The notes: generated from the sequence alone by a model not told the origin. Counted from the stretch's first letter, positions 9,456-20,815 are shown. The stretch is DNA of 64,000 nt from Euleptes europaea (GCF_029931775.1 NC_079332.1:4153970-4217969); one strand, 5' to 3'. A program made the numbers and translations.

Positions 9456-10480
9456 GATTGCGAAAAGGGCTGTTGTGGGTGAGCTCCCCTTCCAAATTTC
9501 AGACCCACATCCGGAACCCTTGTGGAGCGGTTCACAACGTCAACAATTCAGGCTTTGAAAGTAAAACTCATGTTGCTTCCTTTTTCCCAAAAAAAGTAAA
9601 GAAAGGTCATGCTTTGTAGATGCATGACTCACGTCGTTTGATTTCTTCTTCTTTTTGCCCCTTTGCGGCTGTACGGCAATTTTAGCCCAGCCGCCGCACT
9701 CGGGTTGAACGCTCTGCTGCGGCGCGGCGATAAAAAGCCTGATTAGAACACTGCGCTCACAGCCAGGGTCGCGTCTCGTTGCCAGGCTTGGGACTGACAA
9801 AGCCGCGACACACGAATCAGGTCACTGGTTCTCCTTGTTATTTTTTATATTAAGTCCCCAGGAGCAATTGTAGGAATTTTCCAGGGAGCGAAGCCTGAGG
9901 CCAGCGGCAACTCTATTGTTTAAAGTCTAGGGCTGCCAAGTTCAAAGCGATCAAAACATTTCAGCCCCCCCCCCCCCACATCAAATGCATTCTGCCCTTT
10001 TCTTTGGAGAGGCGGTTTTACACTGGTGACTGCGTCCACCAGACACAGTCCACTGTTTTTAACCACTATACCATACTAGAGGGACCGGTGGCCTGATTCC
10101 CTATCTAACAGTGGCCCTCTTTGGCAATCTGAAAAACGGGGCAATTCGTATTCCCCCACCCACCCACCCCGTCACCGTCTCCACCTTGGAAACCTGGAAG
10201 ATGCTTCAAGGGCTTTGAGGCAGTAAAACAAGAAAGGACTGAGGTCACGGAGCCAAAAATAGATGGGGGGGGATTTCACCTAGCAACTTGTCACCATTCA
10301 AGATGCCTTTTGTCTGGGAGGAGGAAGGTGACACCTGGGCGGCTATTTTCAGAGGCCCGCTTCCTGGCTCTCCTGTGTCATTAGAAGGCCTTTTGTGTTC
10401 TCTTCCTCCTCCTTTGATTCATTCAAATGAAAGCCGGAGGAAAGGCCTCCTCTGCCTTTTGACAGGTGAGCTGCGGGGCT
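9456..10480. other. Unassigned sequence with a poly-C tract
   Basis: No gene found. Contains a CpG-rich stretch at about 9660-9780, a run of C near 9966-9979, and an old SINE-like remnant near 10020-10085 (TTTTTAACCACTATACCATAC). Confidence 0.4.
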
Positions 10481-10767
10481 GACATCTTCCACCTGTGCCT
10501 TTTTTTTTACTAACAGCTGAAGAGCTCAGGCAGTTGAGGGAGGAGACGGGTGTCTGTGCAGCAGACGGTCCCTCGCATTGCCGTTGGAAGCTCTTCTGTG
10601 GTTTGCAGCACCGTGGGGTGAGAGAAGCAGGCCTGAGCAGACATGCCCTGATCCTGTTATGGGTGTCTCTGAGCTGGCATGCTGGAGCTTGGCTATCTGG
10701 CTGAGAAAGGTGACCAGGATTGGGGATTTGGGATTTAAGGTAGAGCCGTTGAGAGACGAGATGCCTA

Positions 10768-10980
10768 GAAGGGGCCGTGGCTTAGTTTGTAGAGCATCTG
10801 CTTGGCGTGCAGATGGCCCCATGTTCAATCCCCGGCCTCTCCAGTTAAAGGGACTAGTCGGGTAGGTGATGTGAAAGACCCTCTGTCTGAGACCCTGGAG
10901 AACCGCTGCCGGTCTGAATGGAGGATACTGATTTAGATGGACCAAGGGTCTGATTCAGCAGAAGGCAGCTTCATGTGTGC
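10768..10980 (+). mobile_element. tRNA-Ala-like SINE
   Basis: GGGGCCGTGGCTTAGTTTGT then GGCGTGCAGATGG, ending GGGTCTGATTCAGCAGAAGG. Confidence 0.8.
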
Positions 10981-10984
10981 GCGA

Positions 10985-11065
10985 TTAAGCAGAGGTTGTC
11001 TGCCATTGCTTTCCTCTGCAAAGTCTTCCTTGGCGGTTATCTCATCTAAGTACCAACCATATATA
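10985..11065 (-). mobile_element. 5S-rRNA-derived SINE fragment
   Basis: CTGCCATTGCTTTCCTCTGC and AAGTCTTCCTTGG match the reverse of the 5S-SINE body, with a diverged TCTAAGTACCAACCA end. Confidence 0.5.
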
Positions 11066-11328
11066 AGACATCTAGAACAAATGATAAAAATGTGGAAACA
11101 TATTGACACAGACACATAAACCAGGAAGGAGGGGAAATTAAAGTTAGCCGAGGAACGCCCAATAAAACTGAAAAGACTTCCCCTGCTGGTGGAAGAGATT
11201 ATTGGGGGGGGGGGGGACCGGATGAATCCACAGTTGTATCTCTTTCTTACTTTTTATGTCTCTTTGCCTAGCGAGCTGACCACAACTTCTTAACATTTCT
11301 TGGCCGTAGAAAATTAAAGGGCTTCCCA

Positions 11329-11450
11329 TAGCACTCCACTGCCACGAGAGGGCACCCCAGCCTCATTATCTGGCCTTTTCCCGCTGGTCTCCCTCGCATG
11401 CTAGGGTGTCCAAGAAATCACCCCGCTATTACCCCCAACCCCTCCCCATC
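11329..11450 (+). repeat. Local repeat, copy 1 (partner at 12372-12495)
   Basis: GAGAGGGCACCCCAGCCTC ... CTGGTCTCCCTCGCATG ... ATCACCCCGCTATTACCCCC recurs, diverged, about 1.04 kb downstream in the same orientation. Confidence 0.55.
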
Positions 11451-11559
11451 TATGGGGGGAAAAACCCCGTGTGCTAGCATATGAAAGAAAATACTGTTTA
11501 GGGAGACTAGTGGGAATACAGTTCCTGGTCCATCTCTTTTATATTTTATATTTCCTATC

Positions 11560-11806
11560 AATCTATCTTTGGAGGACATTGATTCATAGGATCGCCATGA
11601 GTCGGAAGCGACTTGACGGCACTTAACACACACGTCTGTCTGTCTGTCTGTCTGACCTGCTTTTCTGTCAGCAGTTCTCATGAAGCACTTCATCAGCATT
11701 AAAAAGAAAGACAAAATAGCAAAATGAAAAAAAGAGCACAGAAATAAAGCAATGGGAAGACCCAGCAAGAGATGGATGGACTCAATAAAGGAAGCCACGG
11801 CCAAGA
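11560..11806 (+). mobile_element. RTE-BovB LINE 3' fragments flanking an unnamed repeat
   Basis: GGAGGACATTGATTCATAGG and ATGAGTCGGAAGCGACTTGA (about 11570-11630) are the BovB 3' end. At 11757-11806 the frame reads PSKRWMDSIKEATA, the BovB ORF2 C-terminal region. Between them is a block (11658-11758) whose inverted copy is at 12993-13096. Confidence 0.6.
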
Positions 11807-12100
11807 GTTGGTGTTTTATATGCCGACTTTCTCTACCACTTAGGGGAGAATCAAACGGCTTACAATCGCCTTCCCTTCCCCTCCTCACAACAGACACCCT
11901 GTGAGGTAGGTGGGGCTGACAGTGTGTGACTAGTCCAAGGTCACCCAGCTGGCTTCATGTGTAGGAGTGGGGAAACAAATCCAGTTCACCAAATTAGCCT
12001 CCGGCACTCATGTGGAGGAGTGGGGGAATTGAGCCCGGTTCTCCAGATCAGAGTCCACCACTCCAAACCACCGCTCTTAACCACTACACCACGCTGGCTC
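11806..12100 (-). mobile_element. MIR-like SINE
   Basis: GAGTTGGTGTTTTATATGCC to TACACCACGCTGGCTC; minus strand, close to full length. Confidence 0.8.
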
Positions 12101-12152
12101 TACTTGTATGTGTATGTGTGTGTGTGTATGGCGTGAATGGGGATTTGCATCT

Positions 12153-12318
12153 GGGGGCGCATTCACACATGCCAAATAATGCATTTTCAATCCACTTTCA
12201 ATGCACTTTGCAGCTGATTTTACTGTGTGAAAGGGCAAAATCCGCTTGCAAATGATCGTTAAAGTGCATTGAAAGTAGACTGAGAGTGCATTATTCAGTA
12301 TGTGTGAAAGTGCCCTCT
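12153..12318. mobile_element. Hairpin MITE with long terminal inverted repeats
   Basis: Arms of about 57 bp: GGGCGCATTCACACATGCC and AATAATGCATTTTCAATCC on the left pair with the right arm ending CAGTATGTGTGAAAGTGCCC. The spacer is short. TCTGGGG/TCTGAGG at the ends may be an imperfect target duplication. Confidence 0.65.
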
Positions 12319-12371
12319 GAGGTTGCTTTCTCTGGGCTGGGAAACACTTGGAGATTTGGCCGCAGGTAATT

Positions 12372-12495
12372 AAAGGACTTGCCCACTTGCCAGGAGAGGG
12401 CACCCGAGCCTCAAGATGTAGCCTTACTCTGCTCGTCTCCCTCCCATGTGTGGGTGTCAATCACCCCGCTGTGTCCCCCCCTCACCCAAATCTAC
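12372..12495 (+). repeat. Local repeat, copy 2 (partner at 11329-11450)
   Basis: GAGAGGGCACCCGAGCCTC and CTCGTCTCCCTCCCATG, ATCACCCCGCTGTGTCCCC; diverged direct copy of the block 1 kb upstream. Confidence 0.55.
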
Positions 12496-12992
12496 CCCTC
12501 TGTGGCGATGGCCGACGATGAGTCAGACACTGGGGTTCCTTCTCCTCCCTGCAGAATGAGTCACCAAAGGCCCAGAGGCGACAATCAATTTTTTGCTTGT
12601 TTTCTTTGAAAAATGGCACCCTGACATCGGTGTCCTGCCCCCCCCCCCAATGTGCAACGTTACAGAGAGTTTCCACTTGTGTGGTTTTAACGCACCTGAT
12701 AAAACACCCTTGCAAATAAAAAAATGCTTCCTGCAGAACTATTAAACTATTAAAGATACAGAAAGGGGTGGGCTTCCCTTTCTTACTCTGCGAGAGGGAG
12801 GGAAGGCTCTTAATTTGCATCACTTTGCATGGCCATATTGCATTACCCTCTGGAGAGAGCGCGCAGAAAGAGTTTTGTACAACGGGCCCTGCAAGGCGGG
12901 CTTCTGTAGTATAGAGTTGCCAACTCTTTCTTTTTCAGGGCGGGCTTGGACAGGGGCCTGGCATGCATAAATCTAGCAGGCCACACTGTTTC

Positions 12993-13096
12993 CCATTGCT
13001 TTATTTCTGGGCTCTTTTTCCCCCCATTTTGCTATTTTGTCTTTCTTTTTAACGTTGATGAAGTGCTTCATGAGAACTGCTGACAGAAAAGCGGGT
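12993..13096 (-). repeat. Inverted copy of the block at 11658-11758
   Basis: CCCATTGCTTTATTTCTGGG to ACTGCTGACAGAAAAGC is the reverse complement of the earlier block with only a few differences. Confidence 0.65.
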
Positions 13097-13159
13097 CACT
13101 TCCCCGGAAGAAAACGTTGGAGAAGGTAGATCATTTCCCGGTTCATTTCAGTATTACCA

Positions 13160-13365
13160 CAAGGAGAGGGGCTGTGGCTCAGTGGTAGAGCATCTGCTTG
13201 GCATGCAGAAGGGTCCCGGGTTCAATCTCCGGCATCTCCAGTTAAAGGGACCAGGCAAGTAGGTGATGTGAAAGACCTCTGCCTGAGACCCTGGTCTGAG
13301 TAGACAATACTGACTTTGATGGACCAAGGGTCTGGTTCAGTATAAGGCAGCTTCATGTGTTCATG
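13160..13365 (+). mobile_element. tRNA-Ala-like SINE (first of a tandem pair)
   Basis: GGGGCTGTGGCTCAGTGGTA to GTATAAGGCAGCTTCATGTG; well conserved. Confidence 0.85.
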
Positions 13366-13372
13366 TGTATTT

Positions 13373-13590
13373 GCTTGGGGAGGGGCCGTGGCTCAGTGGT
13401 AGAGGCTCTGCTTGGCATGCAGAAGGTCCCGGGTTCAATCCCCAGCATCTCCAGTTAAAGGAACCAGGCAAGGAGGTGATGTGAAAGACCTCAGCCTGAG
13501 ACCCTGAAGAGCCGCTGCCGGTCTGAGTCGACAATACTGACTTTGATGGACCCAGGGTCTGATTCAGTAGAAGGCAGCTTCATGTGTCCA
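13373..13590 (+). mobile_element. tRNA-Ala-like SINE (second of a tandem pair)
   Basis: GGGGAGGGGCCGTGGCTCAG to AGTAGAAGGCAGCTTCATGT; starts a few bases after the previous copy, same strand. Confidence 0.85.
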
Positions 13591-14029
13591 AGTTGCATTT
13601 GGTGGCGAAAGAGCTGCCATTACGGACTGGGGAGCGAGAACCTGCCAGATTTTTGGTGGACCCTTTTGCCAAAGACCTGGTCACCAGAGTTATAATGGGG
13701 GGGGGAGGTCAGCCCCTCAGGTATGCTTTTTGAGGGCGGGAGGGAGTTTCGGCAGTCAAATAAAGGAAGGGGAGATAATCTCATTCCCCAAAATAATTTT
13801 GAGGGATGCATTCTGTCCCATTCCAGCCAAGGCACCACCATTTCTCTTGTTCCCTTCCTGTCCTTCTCTTTCTTTCCAATTTCCCCCCTTTCTCTTTCTT
13901 CTTTATTTTCCCCTTTCCCGCCTGTCTCTTTATGCGTTCTCAGTTCCTTTCCTCCTGTCCTTTTCTCTTTTGGTTACAAAAAGGGTGGGCAGTTGAGCGG
14001 GGGAACCCCTGAAAATAAATGATGCTGTA
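13591..14029. other. Unassigned sequence with pyrimidine-rich tract
   Basis: No gene seen. A TC-rich stretch (about 13840-13980) keeps all three plus frames open by composition alone. Confidence 0.4.
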
Positions 14030-14168
14030 TTGTGTGTTCAGTGCCGTCAAGTCGCTTCCGACTCATGGCGACCCTATAAATCAATGTCCTCCAAAATGTC
14101 CTATCTTTGACAGCCTTGTTCAGATCTTGCAAATTGAAGGCTGTGGCTTCCTTTATTGAGTCCATCCA
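14030..14168 (-). mobile_element. RTE-BovB LINE 3' end
   Basis: GTGCCGTCAAGTCGCTTCCG to TTTATTGAGTCCATCCATC. The minus strand encodes MDSIKEATAFNLQDLNKAV and KDRTFWRTLIYRVAMSRKRL, the BovB ORF2 C-terminus. Confidence 0.8.
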
Positions 14169-14169
14169 T

Positions 14170-15235
14170 CTCTGTATAGAACTACAATATTATAAGGATT
14201 TTAAGTGTTCACATTTTTAAACAAGTTTCTGGTCCTTAGGGCCACAAAGAGATTCTATGTCTCGTGGGCCCAAAAGGGGTATGATCAAGATTTATAGAAA
14301 TGAAAGATAAGGCTGTTAACGCTTTGCGGAGATTTCTGCCTTTCCTTTTGGCTAGCAGAATACAGTAAGCGCAACCGGCAAATGTCTCCTCCTTCGTATG
14401 ACTCATTCTGGTCAGGAGATTTTTATCCTCTCCTTGGCATCGAACCGGGATGCGATGGCTGCCCATTGCTTTTCTTTTCCCGCTATTGAACCGCTTGGCA
14501 AAGAAAGGGGGGAAACTGCCAGCTTAAAAATCCTGTACAAAAGGAGACCCTGGGAAAGAAATCCGTTTCTCCGTCTCTCCTCCAGAGCTTTGAATGCTTT
14601 ATTTTTTGAATGGAGTCTTGTCTGCCTTTCTTTCTTGGATTCGGCACAGGATTTAAGTGGGAGGTTCACACTTTCCCTTTTGTTTTTTTTGTTTTTCTTG
14701 AATGGATTCAATAAAGCCTGTGATTTTCAATAAAAAAATATATTATTTTCCTGCCCCCTCTAGTGGTTCCAGGCACATGGATTGGTTTTGCGGCTCGGCC
14801 TCCTTTGCTTTTTCTCCGCGGATGGATAAAATCGATTGTTATCCCTCTTACGAAATATGGGACCAGGTAGGTTAAAGAGGAGATGCTAGTGGGGGGAGAT
14901 GCTGGTGGTAAAGCCGGACGTTTGGTTCCCCCCCCCCCTGTTCCTTTGCTGGAAAAGCTTGCGGTGGAGAGTCTAGGAGCCAAACAAGGAGAGTGCTCAT
15001 GGGGCCAAGTTAAGGACAGGCCAGGAAACACTGCAGCCTTTGTGTGCCTAGGAAGCCCTTGCCTGCTTCAAAAGACATAACTTCCTCGAAGGACGCTTTG
15101 TTTTGGTGGGAAGTGTTGAGACTGGTATCTCACTTGGTATGCATGTCCGGGCGCCACTGAGTTGAAGCACTGCTGAGCCCTCTGCGATGTGGCTGCCTTG
15201 AAGAGCGTCAAGCTAAGGAACACCTTGGGAGACCC
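14170..15235. other. Unassigned, mostly single-copy-looking sequence
   Basis: No gene or familiar repeat recognised; a T-rich tract lies at 14675-14700 and a C run at 14929-14938. Confidence 0.35.
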
Positions 15236-15239
15236 CCTG

Positions 15240-15525
15240 GGTAAAAAGGTAAAGGTAGTCCCCTGTGCAAGCACCGAGTCATACTGACCCACGGGGTGAC
15301 GTCACATCCCAACGTTTACTAGGCAGACTACGTTTACGGGGTGGTTTGCCCCAGCCATCTACACTTTACCCCCGGCAAGCTGGTCCTTGTTTCACCGACC
15401 TCGGAAGGATGGAAGGCAGAGTCGACCTCGAGCCGGCTACGTGAAACCGACTCCCATCGGGATCGAACTCAGGTCGTGAGCAGAGCTTTTGACTGCAGCA
15501 CTGCAGCTTACCCCCTAAGGGGATG
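15240..15525 (-). mobile_element. Sauria SINE
   Basis: AAAAAGGTAAAGGTAGTCCC is the reverse of the ACCTTT tail; ends with the tRNA-like head ATCGGGATCGAACTCAGG to ACTGCAGCACTGCAGCTTAC. This family is diagnostic for squamates and is mobilised by BovB. Confidence 0.85.
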
Positions 15526-15609
15526 GTTTATTATGCTTGCTGGCCACCAGTTAACCGATTTCAGGAAAGGTTCCTGATTTCACGGGATGCTTCCCGGTTT
15601 ATTTCAGAA

Positions 15610-15702
15610 GAACATGGGGGTGACCGCTGTGTGAACAGACTGCTGGACCTGAAGGGCCTGGGTCTGATCCAGCAGGGCCTTTCTTATGTTTTTATGTGCT
15701 TA
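15610..15702 (+). mobile_element. CR1 LINE 3' end (type B)
   Basis: GTGTGAACAGACTGCTGGAC to CTTTCTTATGTTTTTATG. Confidence 0.75.
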
Positions 15703-15794
15703 CATTAACCGTCCATTCCACTGTTGCCAGAGCTGAACTTGGGGCGGGGGGAAGGTATGATAACTGCAAGAAAGCAACTTTTAATTTAGTCCCT

Positions 15795-15930
15795 TATAGA
15801 ATCATAGAGTCGGAAGGGACCACCAGGGTCATCTAGTCCAACCCCCCTGCACAATGCAGGAAACTCACAACTACCTCCCGCCTACACCCCCAGTGACCCC
15901 CACTCCATGCCCAGAAGATGGCCAAGGTGT
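15795..15930 (-). mobile_element. CR1 LINE 3' end (type A)
   Basis: TATAGAATCATAGAGTCGGA to CATGCCCAGAAGATGGCCAA. Confidence 0.8.
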
Positions 15931-16139
15931 CATTATGAATGATGTTACCTTCTAATACACTGGGATGGATGTTCTGACACATTAGGTCAGGGGTCCCCAA
16001 CTTTTTTGAGCCAACTTTGGAATTCTGACACCGCATGGTGGGCGCTGCCACAAAAAGGTTGCTGCAGGCGGCAGATCCAGGATCAGAGGAGCATGCCCAC
16101 TACATTCGGTGCTCTCGAAAAGAGAAAATTCTTTGGGGT

Positions 16140-16230
16140 GGGGAGGGGTGGGGGAATCAAACCCGGTTCTCCAGATCAGACTCCACCGCTCCAAACCACT
16201 GCTCTTAACCGCTACACCACCCTGACTGGT
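16140..16230 (-). mobile_element. Truncated MIR-like SINE
   Basis: GGGAATCAAACCCGGTTCTC to CTACACCACCCTGACT, the tRNA-related part only. Confidence 0.7.
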
Positions 16231-16289
16231 TGGCGGCTGTCCAAATTCTCAGGCGGTGAGGGGCTGCTCCCAGGTTTGCTGCCGTAGCT

Positions 16290-16375
16290 TCATTAAACAG
16301 AAGTTGTAAGGGATTGAACTTGGGATTTTCTCCATGCCAAAGGTGCACTCCGCCACCATTGAGCCCCTGCGGGTG
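16290..16375 (-). mobile_element. Diverged tRNA-Ala-like SINE head
   Basis: GGGATTGAACTTGGGATTTT then CCATGCCAAAGGTGCACTCC and ATTGAGCCCCTG resemble the minus-strand SINE head. Confidence 0.5.
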
Positions 16376-16651
16376 TTTTTAGGTTCCCTTTGAAAACTTC
16401 TCTTAACTGGCAAGAGGCAACCTGGACGTTATCAGCCGTCCAGAAGCCAAGTGGTGAAAAAAGTACCCCGAAAAAGCATGAGCTTGGTACTATGGACAGC
16501 TCCTTCCTGGCGAAGGCCGTCTTGCCCGGAGTTACTGGAAAGCTCCATCGGCTTGATAACGGTACAAGAGTGACTCCGGAAACCCTTGGGGGTTGCTCCG
16601 GAAAACACCAGCATCATTTTGCATGGGTGGCTTGTATCCCAAGCAAGTAGT

Positions 16652-16968
16652 GGGAGCCAGCGTGGTGTGGTGGTTAAGAGCGGTGGTTTGGAGCGGTGGA
16701 TTCTGATCTGGAGAACTGGGTTCGATTCCCCACTCCTTCACATGAGGGCGGAGGCTAATCTGGTGAACTGGATTTGTTTCCCCACTCCTTCGCACAGAGC
16801 CAGCTGGGTGACCTTGGGCGAGTCACATTCTCTTAGCCCCACCTACCTCACAGGGTGCCAGTTGTGGGGAGGGGAGGGGAAGGAGATTGTAAGCAGGTTT
16901 GAGTCTCCCTTAAGTGGTAGAGAAAGTCGGCATATAAAACCCAACTCCTCTTCTTCTTCTATTTCCGT
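16652..16968 (+). mobile_element. MIR-like SINE, full length
   Basis: GAGCCAGCGTGGTGTGGTGG to GGCATATAAAACCCAACTCC with a CTT tail. Confidence 0.85.
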
Positions 16969-17336
16969 CGGCAAAACTCTGCTCCGGATCTGTCCCTTAT
17001 TTAGCGGCACTTGCTTTGGTGTGCTGGAAAGCAACTAAGTCAAAGCTTTTTAGATAGTAAATTTGAGGAGGAAGGTTCTTGGTCTCCTAAAATACTTTGT
17101 GACAATGCCTAATGGCTTCAAGCGCTGAAGAAATACTATGAATAAGCAGCCGCCCACTAGGAATACCACAAGCGCTTAATTTCTAACACGGGGAGGGTTG
17201 GTTGATGGTAGAGTGAAGACCTGCAAGCTAATTGTTCCCCTCTGTGGCAGAAATATTTTCAGATAAGTGAATACTGGTTGTGGATGCTTTATTGAAAAGC
17301 ACTCAGCAGGCACTCAAAGACCTGATTACCATCAGA

Positions 17337-17755
17337 TCATAGAATCATAGAGTTGGAAGGGACCACCAGGGTCATCTAGTCCAACCCCCTCCACCAATGC
17401 AGGAAATTCACAACTACCTCCCCCCTCCACACCCCCAGTGACCTCTACTCCATGCCCAGAAGATGGCCAAGATGCCCTCCCTCTCATCATATGCCTAAGG
17501 TCATAGAATCAGCATTGCTGACAGATGGCCATCTAACCTCTTCTTAAAAACCTCCAGGGAAGGAGAGCCCACCGCCTCCCGAGGAAGCCTGTTCCACTGA
17601 GGAACCGCTCAAACTTGTTAGGAAGTCCTTCCTAAATGTTTAGCCGGAAACCCTTTTGATTTAATTTCAACCCGTTGGTTCTGGTCCGACCTTCTGGGGC
17701 CACAGAAAACAACTCGGCACCCTCCTCCATATGACAGCCCTTCAAGTACTTGAAG
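17337..17755 (-). mobile_element. CR1 LINE 3' region (type A)
   Basis: CATAGAATCATAGAGTTGGA to ACAGCCCTTCAAGTACTTGA; includes the AGGAAGCCTGTTCCACTGAG segment that encodes the ORF2 end. Confidence 0.8.
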
Positions 17756-17764
17756 ATCGGAGAC

Positions 17765-18135
17765 TTCCAGGGTAGACTACTGCGATGCTCTCTTCATGGG
17801 GCTATCTTTGGTGGCAATTCAGAAATGTCAGCTAGTACAGAACGCCTTTCCCTGTACTGAGAAGTATAGGTTGGTAAGGAAACATTATGCTCGTCCTAAA
17901 ACATTTGCAATGGTTACAGATTTGTTTCTGGACCTGATTCAAGCTGTTGGCTTTAACCTTTAGAACCATGTCTGATCTGGGTCTCACACATTTCAAAGGG
18001 TACCATCTCCCATTTGAGCTCCCGAGGGCTCTAAGATCTGCTCATGAGCCCCTGCCACAGGTTCATTCTTTTAGGAAGGTAAAATTACCAGCGTTTAGGA
18101 GCCAGGCCTTTTTTCTGTGATGTCTCTGCCATTGT
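17765..18135 (+). mobile_element. Old LINE ORF2 remnant (L2/Rex-type)
   Basis: The plus-strand reading of WYRDALF-like, then QKCQLVQNAF and, further on, MSLPLWNEHKK resembles the LDYCNAL...LQLVQNAAARL...LWN C-terminal region of L2/Rex-like LINEs, with several stops and frame changes. Confidence 0.5.
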
Positions 18136-18142
18136 GGAATGA

Positions 18143-18570
18143 ACATAAGAAAAGCCCTGCTGGATCAGACCCAGGCCCATCAAGTCCAGCAGTCTGTTCA
18201 CACAGCTGTCAACCGGGTGCCTCCAGGAAGCCCCCAAACAAGACGGCTGCAGCAGCACCATCCTGCCTGTGTCCCACAGCACCTAATATAACAGGCATGC
18301 TCCTCTGATCCTGGAGAGAATAGGTATGCATCGTGACTAGTATCCATTTTAACTAGTAGTTCTGAATACCCCTCTCCTCCATGAACATGCCCACTCCCCT
18401 CTTAAAGCCTTCCAAGTTGGCAGCCATCACCACATTTTGGGGCAGGGAGTTCCACAATTTAACTATGCATTAAATTAAATTAAATTAAAATGCTTTCCTT
18501 CTGGAAGCCTACATTTGTTCTTCTCTGGACCTCCTCTTGCAGACAGATGAAAATGCTCCAATTCCATTGG
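18143..18570 (-). mobile_element. CR1 LINE 3' region (type B)
   Basis: CATAAGAAAAGCCCTGCTGG to CTTCTCTGGACCTCC; contains the reverse of the ORF2 end (TTCCACAATTTAACTATGC). Confidence 0.75.
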
Positions 18571-18990
18571 GGATGAATAGAGATTCTAATGGTTGTTTTT
18601 CAGTTTTTTTATTTACTTACCTATCTGTTTTTGTCTGGGTTATGATAACGGAGCCTGAAAAAAAGAATGTCAGTGTTCTTTAGCGGCTGTGGATGTTTCC
18701 TCAGTGGGAGCTAATGGGCTCCAGGTAGATCTTTGGATCAAGGGCCTATTGGGATTGGGAGAAGGTGCCATCCCACAAGCTGAGGCAAAGGGGGCAGGTA
18801 TGGATGGAAAAAGGCTTTGGGGGGACTGAGTTGTCTGAAAGCAAAGCACCTTGTGGGACAGAGGTCCTCTTTCTGGGACTTTGGTCTGCTACTGTGTACG
18901 AGTGCCCTATTGCCTCTGTCTGAGCACAATCTGATCTTTATTGACAAAGCAAATATTACAAAACTCTCCTGTCTCTTCTCTTGTCTACAG
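18571..18990. other. Unassigned sequence
   Basis: No repeat or gene recognised; it ends in the pyrimidine-rich acceptor of the possible exon at 18991. Confidence 0.35.
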
Positions 18991-19063
18991 GAAATCAAAC
19001 CCGGAAAGCTTTGACCTTGGGACTTCTCATCGTTCGGGAAAGCGGAGAGCTCGTAACAATATT
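18991..19063 (+). other. Possible internal exon of an unknown transcript
   Basis: A 73-nt block with a strong acceptor (pyrimidine-rich TCTTCTCTTGTCTACAG) and a strong donor (GTGAGTAAA). One frame reads KSNPESFDLGTSHRSGKRRA then RNNI, which I do not recognise. It could be a non-coding 5' exon of the TMEM100-like gene 2.3 kb downstream, or chance. Confidence 0.25.
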
Positions 19064-19407
19064 GTGAGTAAACCATTTAAAGAAAACCGTCTCTTATTAC
19101 TTCGCTTTCCTGACAACCGATCCTGGCGCTGAAAACGGGTTTTGAGGCAAAGACTTTCCTTGTGTGAAATCCTGGAAGTTGACTGTGGCTAGTCTTTTAG
19201 CTTGTGAGAGTGAGCGACGGGTGCAGTGGGGAGGGTCACGTCTCTCCTCGGCCAGGTTTTATGTTTATAAAGAAGCCTGCTTTGGACCCTAGATATCCAC
19301 CGTAGGCATATCTGGGAAACGGAGAGTAATGTACAGTGAAGAGGAGGGAAATGAGGAATGCCGCCGTGAGCTCCTTTGAGCAAAGGTGGGATAAAAAGGA
19401 GATTGGT

Positions 19408-19712
19408 GAAGAAGAAGAGTTGGTTTTTATATGCCTACTTTCTCTACCACTTAAGGAAAAATCAAACCAGCTTACAATCCCCTTCCCTTCCCCTCCTCAC
19501 AACAGACACACTGTGAGGGAGGTGAGGCTAAGAGAGCTGTGACTAGCCCGAGGTCACCCAGCTGGCCTCATGCGTAGGAGTGGGGAAGCCAACCCGGTTC
19601 ACCAGATTAGCCTCCGCCACTCATGTGGAGGAGTGGGGAATCGAACCTGGTTCTCCAGATCAGAGTCCACCGCTCCAAACCACTGCTCTTAACCACCACG
19701 CTCCGATCTCGG
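19408..19712 (-). mobile_element. MIR-like SINE
   Basis: AAGAAGAGTTGGTTTTTATA to CCACTGCTCTTAACCACCACG. Confidence 0.8.
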
Positions 19713-19799
19713 TTCCTGCAGAATCAGATCAGGCGGGCTTCCAGGAGCTAGCGGAGGTGCTAGAAGGGAAACATGTTCAGTGGGACCCCCTTGTGGCTT

Positions 19800-20330
19800 G
19801 AACCAAAGAGTATCCCTTCCTTTGAGATATTTCTAATAGCCAGGTTTGATCTCAGGGCCTATGGTAGGCATGGTTGTCTGAATTGTACTTTTCTCCTTTG
19901 GGCAGGGCTCTTAGTGTTGCGCATGAGGCTGAAGAGGGCAGGGTTATAGAGAGATCCTCCGACGCTGGTTTTCCATTTCCAGTATGAAAATATGCTTACA
20001 ATTGTATACTATTATGGGACTGTTTTTGCAATGTTTTCCTTGATGCCAGGGTTCAGTATCGCTTTGCTTAACATAATTTTTTTTTAATTTAAATGCTACG
20101 CTGTTTGACAAAGGATACCCAGTGGTCTGTTTACTGCATGAAAAAGAGGGGGGGTTGGGGGGTGTCTTCTTTGTTTTGCAAAACCGGAGAATGATAAAGG
20201 CCAACAAACGGTGAGCAGCATGCCACACGTTGGAAATTCTGAGCAGACGCTAATAAGAACCTGATTTTAAAAATTGCATTGTGTGTGTGCAAGTTGTGTG
20301 CATGGAAATGAAAGCAACATGGTCCATGCC
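19800..20330. other. Unassigned AT-richer sequence
   Basis: No gene or repeat identified. Candidate non-coding single-copy DNA. Confidence 0.3.
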
Positions 20331-20639
20331 TAATTGCTAACAGCGGGAGCAATTCTAAACAGCTTTACTCAGAAGTACGTTCTCCGTCATTCAGTGGGGC
20401 TTTCTCCCAAGCAGCAGTCTTTCGGACAGCGGCCCTAAATCCCCCCAGGTCTCCAGCCAGTCTGAAGTCCTCCCAGTTCCCTTTGGAAATGCTCTGTGGA
20501 TTAGTTCTGCTAAAGGTTTGGCTGAGCACCATGAAATAATGTGTCGTCGTCGTCCCCCAGGCCAAATTGGGTATGACCTTAAGAGTGTTCAGACCACCTG
20601 CATGGCTTGACTCACTAGCTATTTTATATACTTCATTAA

Positions 20640-20815
20640 TACCCCGCCGTTCTCCCCAGTGTGGGCCCAAAGCAGCTTACATTGTTGTCCTCTCCTGCAT
20701 TTTATCCTCCCAACAGCAACCCTGTGAGGTAGGTTAGGCAGCAGTGTGGGGATTTGAGCTTATGTCTCCCAGACCCGGCTCTGGCGCTCTAAACAGTACA
20801 CCGCAGGGGCTGTCT
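20640..20815 (-). mobile_element. Old MIR/CORE-like SINE
   Basis: CCCAAAGCAGCTTACATTGT, then ATTTTATCCTCCCAACAGCA, CCCTGTGAGGTAGGTTAGGC and GACCCGGCTCTGGCGCTCTA: an older relative of the MIR-like SINE. Confidence 0.55.
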
